A DNA stretch of 64,000 bases, from contig CAZXGG010000006.1 in assembly GCA_964640125.1 (NCBI GenBank), positions 18,224-82,223 on the forward strand, in the 5' to 3' direction. A program made the translations under genes and the position numbers. The notes beneath the pieces were generated by a model. The model saw only the letters and a list, made by a program, of their open reading frames with translations. It did not search any database and was not told the origin of the DNA. Position 1 is the stretch's first letter. Each line of letters starts with the position of its first letter. Source of the DNA: G020353115 sp964640125 (GTDB lineage: Bacteria; Bacteroidota; Bacteroidia; Bacteroidales; VadinHA17). Positions 27,412 through 35,245 of this stretch are shown here, one piece after another.

Positions 27412-28503
27412 ATGAAACATTCTTACCTCCTTGCCGGAATAAAATTGAGCCATTTTTTTCGACTGATCAGGCGGAATGGATTATCCTATCGTCCAAAATA
27501 CCTATTCCGCGTCCTTTTTTTGTTGCAAGGAGGAGTCTGGTCATCTTTCCTCTCCTCTCTCGAGGTAAAACGGTTCAGAGAAAAGACAAAGAATTTTCAG
27601 CCACCTGATGATCCGATTTTCATTATTGGACATTGGAGGACGGGGAGCACCTATCTCCATCAATTGTTAAACCTGGATGATCGATTTGCATCCCCGACGG
27701 TTTTTCAGGTCTCCGTTCCCGATAATTTTTTGGTTTCCAGACGATATTATAAACCCATCATAACCCGCATGCTGGGAAGTGTTCGTCCGATGGATCAGGT
27801 TAAACTTGGTTTTGATGAGCCACAAGAGGATGAATATGCGATTTTGAAAATGGGCATGCAGTCACCCCTTGAAAAACTGATCTTTCCTAAAAACCAACGC
27901 TATTTTCTCTCCGGTTATTCTACCTTCGTCCCGGACACAACTCAACTCAACGGGTGGATCGATTCCTTTAAATTGTTTTATACGAAACTTGTTTTTCATT
28001 ACAAAACAAGGATCCTGTTTAAAAATCCATTCCATTCCCTGCGAATCGAGCTGTTAAAAAAGATGTTCCCAAATGCCTATTTCATCCACATTTACCGAAA
28101 TCCATACGTTGTTGTTCCCTCCACACGGCACATGTGGAGAATTGTTGGAAGACAGAATTGTCTGCGACAATATCATTCCGATCCACCGTTTTCTGAAGTG
28201 GTTTCCTTTTATAAAATGATGATGAACAACATCAGAAAATCCCTGGATTCACTCCCGGAGAACAGCTTTAGTGAGGTGAAATTTGAGGAGTTTGAAACCG
28301 ATCCGCTGCACGTACTCAAAACCCTGTATGATCAAATGGGCCTGACTTTTTCCTCAGAACAGGAACAGGTAATACTCAATTTTCTCAGGCAAAACAAAGA
28401 TTTTAGAAAAAACAGGTATACATTATCCGCAGAGGAAGCGGATCAGATTTCAGTAGAATTGAGTCATGAATTGAAACGATGTGGTTATGAGAATCCGTAT
28501 TAA
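27412..28503 (+). CDS. PAPS-dependent sulfotransferase family protein
   Basis: The protein would move sulfate from PAPS to a hydroxyl or amine. The 5'-phosphosulfate loop is IIGHWRTGSTYLH (about residues 71-83 from this start), and a 3'-phosphate-type segment FIHIYRNPYVVVPSTRHMW follows. Length is 363 aa from the ATG at 27412; upstream in-frame TTG and GTG codons are less likely starts. It lies between the ACP and a radical SAM gene in the same direction. Sulfation would be a very unusual final step for an aryl polyene; a lipid or carbohydrate target is equally possible. Confidence 0.85.
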   Translation: MKHSYLLAGIKLSHFFRLIRRNGLSYRPKYLFRVLFLLQGGVWSSFLSSLEVKRFREKTKNFQPPDDPIFIIGHWRTGSTYLHQLLNLDDRFASPTVFQVSVPDNFLVSRRYYKPIITRMLGSVRPMDQVKLGFDEPQEDEYAILKMGMQSPLEKLIFPKNQRYFLSGYSTFVPDTTQLNGWIDSFKLFYTKLVFHYKTRILFKNPFHSLRIELLKKMFPNAYFIHIYRNPYVVVPSTRHMWRIVGRQNCLRQYHSDPPFSEVVSFYKMMMNNIRKSLDSLPENSFSEVKFEEFETDPLHVLKTLYDQMGLTFSSEQEQVILNFLRQNKDFRKNRYTLSAEEADQISVELSHELKRCGYENPY

Positions 28504-28553
28504 CCGAATCGTGATACACGGAATGGGAAGAGTTTTTGAAAAGTAGAAGCACT

Positions 28554-29822
28554 ATGAAATTTAAACTGATATATCCGCGATGGGAGAAACTGGAGGGGCA
28601 GACCATTTTTAATCTTCCCCCGCATGGCCCGGTTGTATTTGCAGCAGCCCTGCCCGATTTTGTCGAGATTGATTTCATTGATGAAAACGTTCAGCCGCTT
28701 GACTTTGAGGATCCGGTTGATTTTGTTGGTATTTCAATGATGCTCACCATACAGCTTAAACGGGGCTGGGAGATCGCCCATGAATACCAGAAAAGGGGCA
28801 TAAAGGTAATCTTCGGAGGGATCGCCACCATGTTGCACGCTGAAGAAACAATGCAACATGCCGACTCAATATTCCTCGGTGAAGTAGAAGGCAGACTGGA
28901 ACAGGTCTTTGAGGACTTCAAACAAAACCGGTTAAAGAAAGTCTATAATTATTTGAATCAGGAGCCATTAGATGTCTCTATTGTTGGCCCTGCACGCAGG
29001 GATATCCTTACCAGGGAACTTTACTTCCATAAAGGAGTGCAGATGGTTGACCTGTTCCATGCATCGCGGGGGTGCAGGTTCAATTGCTACCCATGTGCCG
29101 TCTCTTTTCTGGGCGGAAGAGTATTCCGGCCACGACCGATCGAAAAGTCAATCGAGGAATTGGAAACCATTGAAAACAACCGGCTCTTCATTGTGGATAA
29201 TTCCCTCGCACAGGACACACAGTGGGAAAAAGATCTCTTCAAAGCCATGATCCCCTTGAAAAAAAACTGGTGCAGTCATACCATTGAAGATAAACCCGAA
29301 GTGTTGGATCTTGCTGCCCAGGCTGGTGCATGGTATGTTTACCAGGCAATATTTGATACCTCCGACTACATCAGAAAGAGAATACAACGATACCATGACT
29401 TTGGCATTTCAGTGGAAGGGACTATCTTGCTCGGAATGGATAACCAGACCGAGGATGACATAAAACGGCTGATTGATTTTCTTCTTGAAATTAACCTTGA
29501 TCTCGCTGAATTCACCGTGTTGACACCCTTCCCACATACCAAAGCACATGATGATCTAAAAAAAGAACGCCGGATTATCAGCAACGATTGGAACGATTAC
29601 AACGCCGGAAAGGTCGTTTTTAAACCAAAGCATATGTCTCCGGAACGGTTACAGGAATTGTACCATTATGCCTGGGATTCATTTTATAAGGATGAAACAC
29701 AGGAGCAGAAAATGTTCACATTAATTATGAAAGTAATCGAAAAAGAGATGGACGATGGTACCTACCAACCCCGGAGAAGAGATCTTGCCGATAAAAGTTT
29801 CGGAAGGGTTATTCAACGGTAA
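28554..29822 (+). CDS. Cobalamin-binding radical SAM protein (fourth of four)
   Basis: The protein starts MKFKLIYPRWEKLEG and has the B12-domain pattern DFVGISMMLT, VIFGGIATML, HADSIFLGEVEG. The cluster motif is Cys174-x3-Cys178-x2-Cys181 (RGCRFNCYPC). Together with the copies at 5.4 and 7.2 kb it forms a similar trio (ADSxxxGE; DxVGI). Length is 422 aa from the ATG at 28554; a TTG 18 bases earlier is in frame. It follows the sulfotransferase by 50 bases, in the same unit as the ACP and PaaK genes. Substrate unknown. Confidence 0.88.
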   Translation: MKFKLIYPRWEKLEGQTIFNLPPHGPVVFAAALPDFVEIDFIDENVQPLDFEDPVDFVGISMMLTIQLKRGWEIAHEYQKRGIKVIFGGIATMLHAEETMQHADSIFLGEVEGRLEQVFEDFKQNRLKKVYNYLNQEPLDVSIVGPARRDILTRELYFHKGVQMVDLFHASRGCRFNCYPCAVSFLGGRVFRPRPIEKSIEELETIENNRLFIVDNSLAQDTQWEKDLFKAMIPLKKNWCSHTIEDKPEVLDLAAQAGAWYVYQAIFDTSDYIRKRIQRYHDFGISVEGTILLGMDNQTEDDIKRLIDFLLEINLDLAEFTVLTPFPHTKAHDDLKKERRIISNDWNDYNAGKVVFKPKHMSPERLQELYHYAWDSFYKDETQEQKMFTLIMKVIEKEMDDGTYQPRRRDLADKSFGRVIQR

Positions 29823-29865
29823 TCGGAGGGAACCGCATGCTTAACCTGGTGAATTTTTTTACACC

Positions 29866-30240
29866 ATGAAAGGTCAGGATCAATTTGTTGAAGAAATGTA
29901 TCACTTCAAGGGTGAATGGGGAATCCCTTCCCTGTGTGGTTTGAAAATTGTTATAAAAAAAGAGAAAGCAATCATCCTGGTCACTGAATTTTATGATACT
30001 AACCCTGGTACATCGATAACGAATTGGAATACTCATCTGGCGCAGGAGATCTGCCAGAAATACAGGATTGATCCGAACCGTATGATATTCATCGAGCATG
30101 CGCCGAAAACGAGTTCAACCTTATCCTTTTATCAGGAGACTTTTGATCGCGTCACCTTCGCCTGGGATGGAGAATCGCTTGCTGATCCTAAATGGGAAAG
30201 AATAAGTAAAGAGGAGGTTATAAAACTGATGGATGAATAA
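29866..30240 (+). CDS. Hypothetical protein, 124 aa
   Basis: I do not recognise this protein. It is soluble, without signal or membrane segment. It starts MKGQDQFVEEMYHFKGEW, has several short beta-like stretches (LKIVIKKEKAIILVTEFYD) and contains two possibly conserved points, NPGTSITNW and MIFIEHAP. It lies 43 bases after the radical SAM gene and 18 bases before the PaaK-like ligase, so it is almost certainly in that operon and may serve the same pathway. The spacing makes it more likely real than chance. Confidence 0.65.
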   Translation: MKGQDQFVEEMYHFKGEWGIPSLCGLKIVIKKEKAIILVTEFYDTNPGTSITNWNTHLAQEICQKYRIDPNRMIFIEHAPKTSSTLSFYQETFDRVTFAWDGESLADPKWERISKEEVIKLMDE

Positions 30241-30258
30241 TATTGAAATTGTCATCAT

Positions 30259-31611
30259 ATGAACCTGCATGAAATAACCAATATGCCTCCGGGCTGGGAT
30301 TTTATTCCTGAAATTGAAAAACAACCATCCGATGTTGTTGAGAAATATCAGGTTGAAAAATTGGTGAATCTGTTACATTATCTTTCCGGTAACTCCGCCT
30401 TTTACTCCGCGCTGTTCAAACAGTGCGGATTGGATATCGGTGCAATCCGAACCCTGAAAGATCTCTCGCATATTCCCCCAACGACAAAGAATGATCTGCA
30501 GTTATATAACCTGGATTTTATCTGTGTCGGACAGGAAAAAATCATAGATTACATTACCACTTCCGGGACCCTTGGTGACCCCGTTACCCTGGCAATGACC
30601 GATCAGGATCTGAATCGTCTGGCGTACAATGAAGCCATCTCCTTTGCCTGTGCCGACGGTTCTTCCAATGATATCTATCAGCTTGCGCTGACCATTGACA
30701 AACGGTTTATGGCTGGCCTGGCCTATTGGATGGGAGCCCGAAAGCTGGGAGCAGGAGTTGTCAGGGTTGGAGGCGGTATTCCGGAATTGCAGTGGGATAC
30801 TGTTCAACGACTATCCCCAACAACAATCGTTTGTGTTCCATCATTCATTCTGAAACTGATTGAATATGCCGAACAGCAAAAAATAGATTATCGCAACTCC
30901 TCATTAAAAAAGGCGGTATGTATTGGAGAACCAATCCGAAATCCTGATTTCACACTGGGCCCGATCGGGACAAGAATAAAGGAAAAATGGGGACTTGCAC
31001 TCTATTCAACCTATGCATCCACAGAGATGTCAACCGCTTTTACAGAATGCAGACAGGGAAAGGGCGGTCATCATCACCCGGAACTTATCATTGTTGAATT
31101 TCTTGACGAGAAGGATACCCCGGTTCGTGAAGGGGAGGCTGGTGAAGTTACAATTACTACCCTCGGTGTGGAGGGAATGCCCCTGTTGCGCTATAAGACC
31201 GGAGATATCTGTTTCCACTATACCGATCCCTGTCCATGCGGGCGTCAGAGCATGCGGTTGGGACCGGTTATTGGCAGAAAAAATCAGATGATCAAATTCA
31301 AAGGAACCACACTCTATCCCTATGCTTTATACGATATTCTCGATAACCTGCAGGAGGTGGCAAATTATGTTGTAGAGGTGTATACCGACGAGATTGGTAC
31401 GGATCAAATCTTAATCCGCATCGGATGTGAACAGATACCGCAAGGTTTTGAAAAGGAGATCAAAGATCATTTCCGTGCACGCCTGCGGGTTGCTCCTGCT
31501 ATTCGTTTTGAATCCATCGACTACATCAATAAGATACAAAATCCCCGGTCGGGAAGAAAAACGGTAAAATTTATCGACCACAGGAACAATAAAAAACAAC
31601 AGGATAACTAA
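30259..31611 (+). CDS. PaaK-like adenylate-forming CoA/ACP ligase
   Basis: This AMP-forming enzyme activates a carboxylic acid, usually an aryl acid, as acyl-AMP and then thioester. The nucleotide loop is ITTSGTLGDPVT (residues 99-110), followed by YASTEMSTAF and YKTGDICFHY with its Asp. DPCPCGR and GRKNQMIKFKGTTLYP mark the PaaK group. Length (450 aa) is typical of phenylacetate-CoA ligases. In this locus the natural substrate would be the acid made by the ammonia-lyase (p-coumarate), loaded onto CoA or directly onto an ACP. That link is inference. It ends the rightward unit. Confidence 0.88.
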   Translation: MNLHEITNMPPGWDFIPEIEKQPSDVVEKYQVEKLVNLLHYLSGNSAFYSALFKQCGLDIGAIRTLKDLSHIPPTTKNDLQLYNLDFICVGQEKIIDYITTSGTLGDPVTLAMTDQDLNRLAYNEAISFACADGSSNDIYQLALTIDKRFMAGLAYWMGARKLGAGVVRVGGGIPELQWDTVQRLSPTTIVCVPSFILKLIEYAEQQKIDYRNSSLKKAVCIGEPIRNPDFTLGPIGTRIKEKWGLALYSTYASTEMSTAFTECRQGKGGHHHPELIIVEFLDEKDTPVREGEAGEVTITTLGVEGMPLLRYKTGDICFHYTDPCPCGRQSMRLGPVIGRKNQMIKFKGTTLYPYALYDILDNLQEVANYVVEVYTDEIGTDQILIRIGCEQIPQGFEKEIKDHFRARLRVAPAIRFESIDYINKIQNPRSGRKTVKFIDHRNNKKQQDN

Positions 31612-31619
31612 ACAGGATC

Positions 31620-31653
31620 ATTCCTGAGCTGTGTAGGGTATAGCGTCAGGAAT
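31620..31653. terminator. Inverted repeat between convergent genes
   Basis: ATTCCTGA (31620-31627) and TCAGGAAT (31646-31653) form a perfect 8-base stem with an 18-base loop in the gap between the convergent PaaK-like and FabH-like genes. There is no T-tract on either side, so a terminator role is only suggested by position. Confidence 0.35.
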
Positions 31654-31697
31654 CCATCAGTACATATCTCCCATAAACGGATCATCCGGTTTGTCAA

Positions 31698-32825
31698 TCA
31701 ACGATACTCAAACGTAAATCCGGCTTGCATAAACTTACTCACCTCGGTTACAAAACTGAGTACCAGGTCTCCTTTTTCCATGGACTCTTCCCGCATGATC
31801 TTGTCCATACAGATGAATACCATTGGAGGTCCGACGTATCCCATGGAAGCCATTTTTGAATAGAAGGCATCCCTGGGAATCCCAAGGTTTGCAGACTCTT
31901 CCAGCACAATCTCAGAAATATGCCTTGATGGGAAATTAATCTGGAAAAAGCGGATCTTGCGAATATCGATGGGATAACGGGTAAGCATCCGTTTTAAACC
32001 CTGGTAAAAAACAGAACCCTCCTCCTCATAAAAATGTTCGCGCAATTGCTCATTAAACATCTGGGAGAGGTGGTGTAATCCTTGTTCATACTCATCCCTG
32101 GGATTAATCCAATAGGCCGGACGGTGGTTCAACATCGATGCTGGTTTGTTCCCACCGATGGATTCCATATAGGAGTTTTTCAGGAAAAATCCACCGGTCA
32201 TCTTATTTTCTGCCTGCAATACAATAGCCCCCGCTCCATCACTCAAAAAATACCGCAAAAAAACCTCTTCTTTCTTCAGGATCTCCTGATGATAATATTC
32301 GGCACGCAACTCGGAAGATGACATGCTGGAGGAGATGATGAGAGCATTCCTATACCTGCCAGACTGCAACAGGTCATGTGCCACTACTACTCCCTTATAT
32401 GCAGAAGTGCAATTAGCATGTATGGATAGTTCACTGCAGTGATCGATTCCCAGTGCTTCCTGGATTCTTACCGAAGCGGTTGGCATCTGGTCCTGGTGAG
32501 CACTTCCGTAAATGATCAGTTCCAGATCGTTCGGGCGAATACCGGCCATATCCAATGCTTTCCTTGCAGATTTAACTGACATGGTCACATTATCATCAGT
32601 AAATTCCCTGGTTTCTGGATCAATGGCAAAATGATAGTACTCCACCTCCAGCATCTCTTTCATCAATAGCTTCATCCTTTTCAACCATTTTTGTATTCGT
32701 ACAGGCGCCCTGGTCAACTCACCCAGAAAATAATCCACCTCATCAATGGTTACCGGAGTCCCGGGTAGATATGAGCCAGTACCTGTCAACTTAATGTGCA
32801 CACTATTTTTCATTGCTCTTGTCAA
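31698..32825 (-). CDS. FabH-like ketosynthase III with incomplete catalytic triad
   Basis: The thiolase fold is clear, with the nucleophile Cys139 in HANCTSAYKG and the segment GSAHQDQMPTASVRIQ before it. By alignment to E. coli FabH the active-site His falls on Asn297 (FFQINFPSRH) and the Asn on Tyr330 (MGYVGPP). A His302 lies five residues on. Members of this fold with altered triads often transfer acyl groups to alcohols or amines rather than condense with malonyl-ACP. DarB of dialkylresorcinol/flexirubin loci is also a KS III, but no DarA is visible here. Length 375 aa. It overlaps the upstream crotonase gene by 23 bases. Confidence 0.83.
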   Translation of the reverse strand: MTRAMKNSVHIKLTGTGSYLPGTPVTIDEVDYFLGELTRAPVRIQKWLKRMKLLMKEMLEVEYYHFAIDPETREFTDDNVTMSVKSARKALDMAGIRPNDLELIIYGSAHQDQMPTASVRIQEALGIDHCSELSIHANCTSAYKGVVVAHDLLQSGRYRNALIISSSMSSSELRAEYYHQEILKKEEVFLRYFLSDGAGAIVLQAENKMTGGFFLKNSYMESIGGNKPASMLNHRPAYWINPRDEYEQGLHHLSQMFNEQLREHFYEEEGSVFYQGLKRMLTRYPIDIRKIRFFQINFPSRHISEIVLEESANLGIPRDAFYSKMASMGYVGPPMVFICMDKIMREESMEKGDLVLSFVTEVSKFMQAGFTFEYR

Positions 32826-33498
32826 ATTCCATCAACTGTTTTTCACCATAAATCCGGTTATACTTTCCTTCCAGGAATTTTGCCAATCGCACTGCATAGG
32901 TCAGTATACCCTTTTTATCCAACACTTTATCCACAACTCCCCATGCAAGTGCTTCCCGCGGGGTAAAACTATGTCCTCCCAGAACGATTTCAAACGTTTT
33001 TAAAGTATCGGTTAAGTTTAGCATATAATGCACTCCGCCCAAGCCAGGCAGCAGATTAAAGGATGATTCCGGTAATCCGAGAACAGCTCTTTCGGAACAA
33101 ATTCGTATATGGCAGCTCAATGCCAATTCAAAAGCAGCTCCAAGGCAAACTCCTGTAATAACAGCAATAACAGGAATAGACATTCTGCTGAAAAAACGAA
33201 AGGTTTCCAGGTTTTCAATCAAGAAATCAGGTTGTTTATCTGCCTGACTTGAGTGGCTTTCCGAACAATTTTCGGTGACGTTTTGAAGCAGGTCTTTCAA
33301 TTCAGCACCCGAAGAAAAGTGCCGGCCCTTTCCGTAAACCAGGATTGCATTGATCTTTTCATCTGGAATGACATTCCGCACAAGATCACCCAGTTCTTTG
33401 AAAAACAGGTTGCCCATGGAATTGTTTGGTGGCTGGTTCAGCACTAAATGTCCTATCATCTCCTCCACTTTCCACTCTATGGTTGTATAGTGATCCAC
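32803..33498 (-). CDS. Enoyl-CoA hydratase/isomerase family protein (crotonase), first copy
   Basis: Crotonase-fold enzyme acting on acyl thioesters by hydration, dehydration or isomerisation. Oxyanion-hole segments are GRHFSSGAELKDL and VCLGAAFELALSC, and the two catalytic-type Glu are those of FELA and of LPESSFNLLPGLGG. At 231 aa it is a little short of the usual 260, lacking part of the C-terminal helices. It belongs to the leftward operon thioesterase - crotonase - AcpS-like - crotonase - FabH-like. It is paralogous to the copy at 33.9 kb (both share PGLGG and CHIR). Confidence 0.85.
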   Translation of the reverse strand: MDHYTTIEWKVEEMIGHLVLNQPPNNSMGNLFFKELGDLVRNVIPDEKINAILVYGKGRHFSSGAELKDLLQNVTENCSESHSSQADKQPDFLIENLETFRFFSRMSIPVIAVITGVCLGAAFELALSCHIRICSERAVLGLPESSFNLLPGLGGVHYMLNLTDTLKTFEIVLGGHSFTPREALAWGVVDKVLDKKGILTYAVRLAKFLEGKYNRIYGEKQLMEFDKSNEK

Positions 33499-33523
33499 AA
33501 TTTAAATGGGGTTATTTCTTTAT

Positions 33524-33892
33524 TTATATCTCAATAATGATCATTCCAACTACCCGTTTCCTGGAATGCGAAATAGAACAGCAGATATTTTGTATCCCTC
33601 TGTTGTAACACCAACCTTTCAAATGATCAGACAAACGGAGTACAGGTTTCCCAAAATCGTCGTTCAATATCTCGATTTCCCTGAAATCTCCCTCGTGCTG
33701 AAACTCAGTAAACAGTAGCTTTTTTATAATGTATCGTCCTGCAAGGCTCCCAGCATTCGCTTTACCTGGGAAAAGCTCCAGTTCCCTCGGTGTGAACAAT
33801 GGCTCAAGAACAGATTTCTTGTTAAATCGTTCGTGCCATTTATCAAGCAACATGATCTCATGTTTCTTTCCATATTTAACCGAATGATTCAC
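33524..33892 (-). CDS. Diverged AcpS-like phosphopantetheinyl transferase domain
   Basis: The 122-aa protein keeps the second half of the 4'-PPTase fold: SLAGRYIIKKLL, then the strand ILNDDFGKPVL and CSISHSRKRVVGMI. In active AcpS the first motif ends in Lys-Glu-Ala; here it is Lys-Lys-Leu (residues 57-59), so the metal-binding Glu is missing. The N-terminal G-x-D motif is not recognisable either (MLLDKWHERF). It may be inactive or have another role such as ACP binding. It lies between the two crotonase genes, with gaps of only 25 to 28 bases, so it has been kept in the operon. Confidence 0.72.
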   Translation of the reverse strand: MNHSVKYGKKHEIMLLDKWHERFNKKSVLEPLFTPRELELFPGKANAGSLAGRYIIKKLLFTEFQHEGDFREIEILNDDFGKPVLRLSDHLKGWCYNRGIQNICCSISHSRKRVVGMIIIEI

Positions 33893-33920
33893 TGCAGCAT
33901 GGGATTTTCAACGATAACGT

Positions 33921-34673
33921 TCAGTCTGATTCATTTTCTCTTCGCTTTGCTTCTTTGCAGGCAAGATCACAAAAAAGTTTTGTCTCTTCTATAAAGGCTT
34001 CCTCAGCGGTTTTATTCCTGCAATAATAGATCGCTCTGGTGATGGCTTGAATGACTTCCATCGGTTTATTATGAACCATAGATTTCAACAGATGGACGGA
34101 ATAGGATAAGGTTTCACCAGAATCCACAACATGGTCCACAATATTCAATTCCAATGCTTTTTCTGCATCAATCATATCCCCACCAATGATCATCTCATAA
34201 CTCACTCCTCCTTTGAGAAGTTTTGATAACCGGCGAATACCTCCAAGACCGGGCATCAAATTGTGGTTTACTTCAGGAAAAGCAAACAGGGTTTTTTCGC
34301 CGCAAACTCTAATATGGCAGGCTAACGCAATTTCAAAGCCCCCTCCAAAACAGATTCCGTCAACAGCGGCTACGACGGGAATATTCAATTCTTCAATTGA
34401 TTGTAACAGGCGTTTCCCCTGTTCGATTTTCTTTTGAAGCAGGTTTTTCTTCCCGGCTATTTCAAATAATTCCTGAAGATCTGCCCCCGCAGAAAAATGC
34501 CTGCCACTACCTGTAAAAACAAGACCTTTCAGCCTGTTTTTATGAAGAAAATCCTCCAACTCGCTATCCTTCAGAAAATCCGGTTCAGACAGGGAGTTCT
34601 CTGGAGGATTATCCAGGGTAATGATTCCAACAGGGTCATCAACAGTAAATTGAATATGTCCTTTCTTATTCAT
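33921..34673 (-). CDS. Enoyl-CoA hydratase/isomerase family protein (crotonase), second copy
   Basis: Full-length crotonase (250 aa). Oxyanion segments are GRHFSAGADLQEL and CFGGGFEIALAC; catalytic-type Glu residues are in FEIA and FPEVNHNLMPGLGG. It would hydrate, dehydrate or isomerise a thioester-bound chain. With no FabZ or FabA in the window, the two crotonases and the 3-hydroxyacyl-CoA dehydrogenase may run the reductive cycle in a beta-oxidation-like chemistry; that is inference. Start overlaps the thioesterase stop by 8 bases. Confidence 0.87.
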   Translation of the reverse strand: MNKKGHIQFTVDDPVGIITLDNPPENSLSEPDFLKDSELEDFLHKNRLKGLVFTGSGRHFSAGADLQELFEIAGKKNLLQKKIEQGKRLLQSIEELNIPVVAAVDGICFGGGFEIALACHIRVCGEKTLFAFPEVNHNLMPGLGGIRRLSKLLKGGVSYEMIIGGDMIDAEKALELNIVDHVVDSGETLSYSVHLLKSMVHNKPMEVIQAITRAIYYCRNKTAEEAFIEETKLFCDLACKEAKRRENESD

Positions 34674-35052
34674 TAAGCATCATTAAAATCTCTTGTGGCA
34701 TATCAATGGGTGTCCTTGTTTCATCCAGCAATAACGTTTTAACAGTTGCTTTTGATACCTTTTTATTTGAACCGGATTGAAGCATTTCATGATGAAAAAT
34801 CAGATAGGGATCTTCCCTTCCAATGGATGTGTTGATCACCAGTTTATCAAAAAGTTTGATCTCTCTAATGTATTTAATGTGTGTCTCAACCACAACCAGA
34901 AAATTACCCGATTTCCTGAAGAAGTCAATGAGTCCTTTCTCCTTCATAATCTCCCACCTTGCATGTTCGAAATAGTTGAGATAAACGGCATTGTTCACAT
35001 GGTTGAATGAATCGAGCTCATATCCCCTAACCTCAACAAAACTTTGAAACAT
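34666..35052 (-). CDS. Hotdog-fold acyl-CoA thioesterase (YbgC/FadM-like)
   Basis: A 4HBT-type thioesterase: the motif DSFNHVNNAVYLNYFEHARWE contains the Asp and helix typical of the YbgC/FadM group, which hydrolyse acyl-CoA or acyl-ACP thioesters. I chose the ATG at 35052 (MFQSFVEVRGYELD), which gives 128 aa and the normal N-terminus; an ATG at 35097 would add 15 residues unlike the family. It is the first gene of the leftward operon ending with the FabH-like gene, downstream of a candidate promoter. It probably releases or edits chains in the pathway. Confidence 0.84.
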   Translation of the reverse strand: MFQSFVEVRGYELDSFNHVNNAVYLNYFEHARWEIMKEKGLIDFFRKSGNFLVVVETHIKYIREIKLFDKLVINTSIGREDPYLIFHHEMLQSGSNKKVSKATVKTLLLDETRTPIDMPQEILMMLNE

Positions 35053-35140
35053 AGATATAATTATTAAATGATTTGTCTGCCGGAAATTATTCATCACAGG
35101 ATAACTTCCATTTGCTTTCCAACATTTTTGTATGAAAATA

Positions 35141-35167
35141 CAAATGTAAAAATTAATTTTATTTCAA
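35141..35167 (-). promoter_or_regulatory. Candidate Bacteroidota-type promoter for the thioesterase-to-FabH operon
   Basis: Read on the minus strand, TACATTTG (35141-35148) matches the TAnnTTTG -7 element, and TTG (35165-35167) lies 16 bases upstream as a -33-type element. The predicted transcript begins roughly 35130-35135, ahead of the thioesterase start at 35052. Confidence 0.4.
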
Positions 35168-35245
35168 TTTCCCTTAATACAACCTGACGGATACATTCCG
35201 TTTAGTATCAATAATAATGAAATAGTGTAAAAACATCACAAGGCC

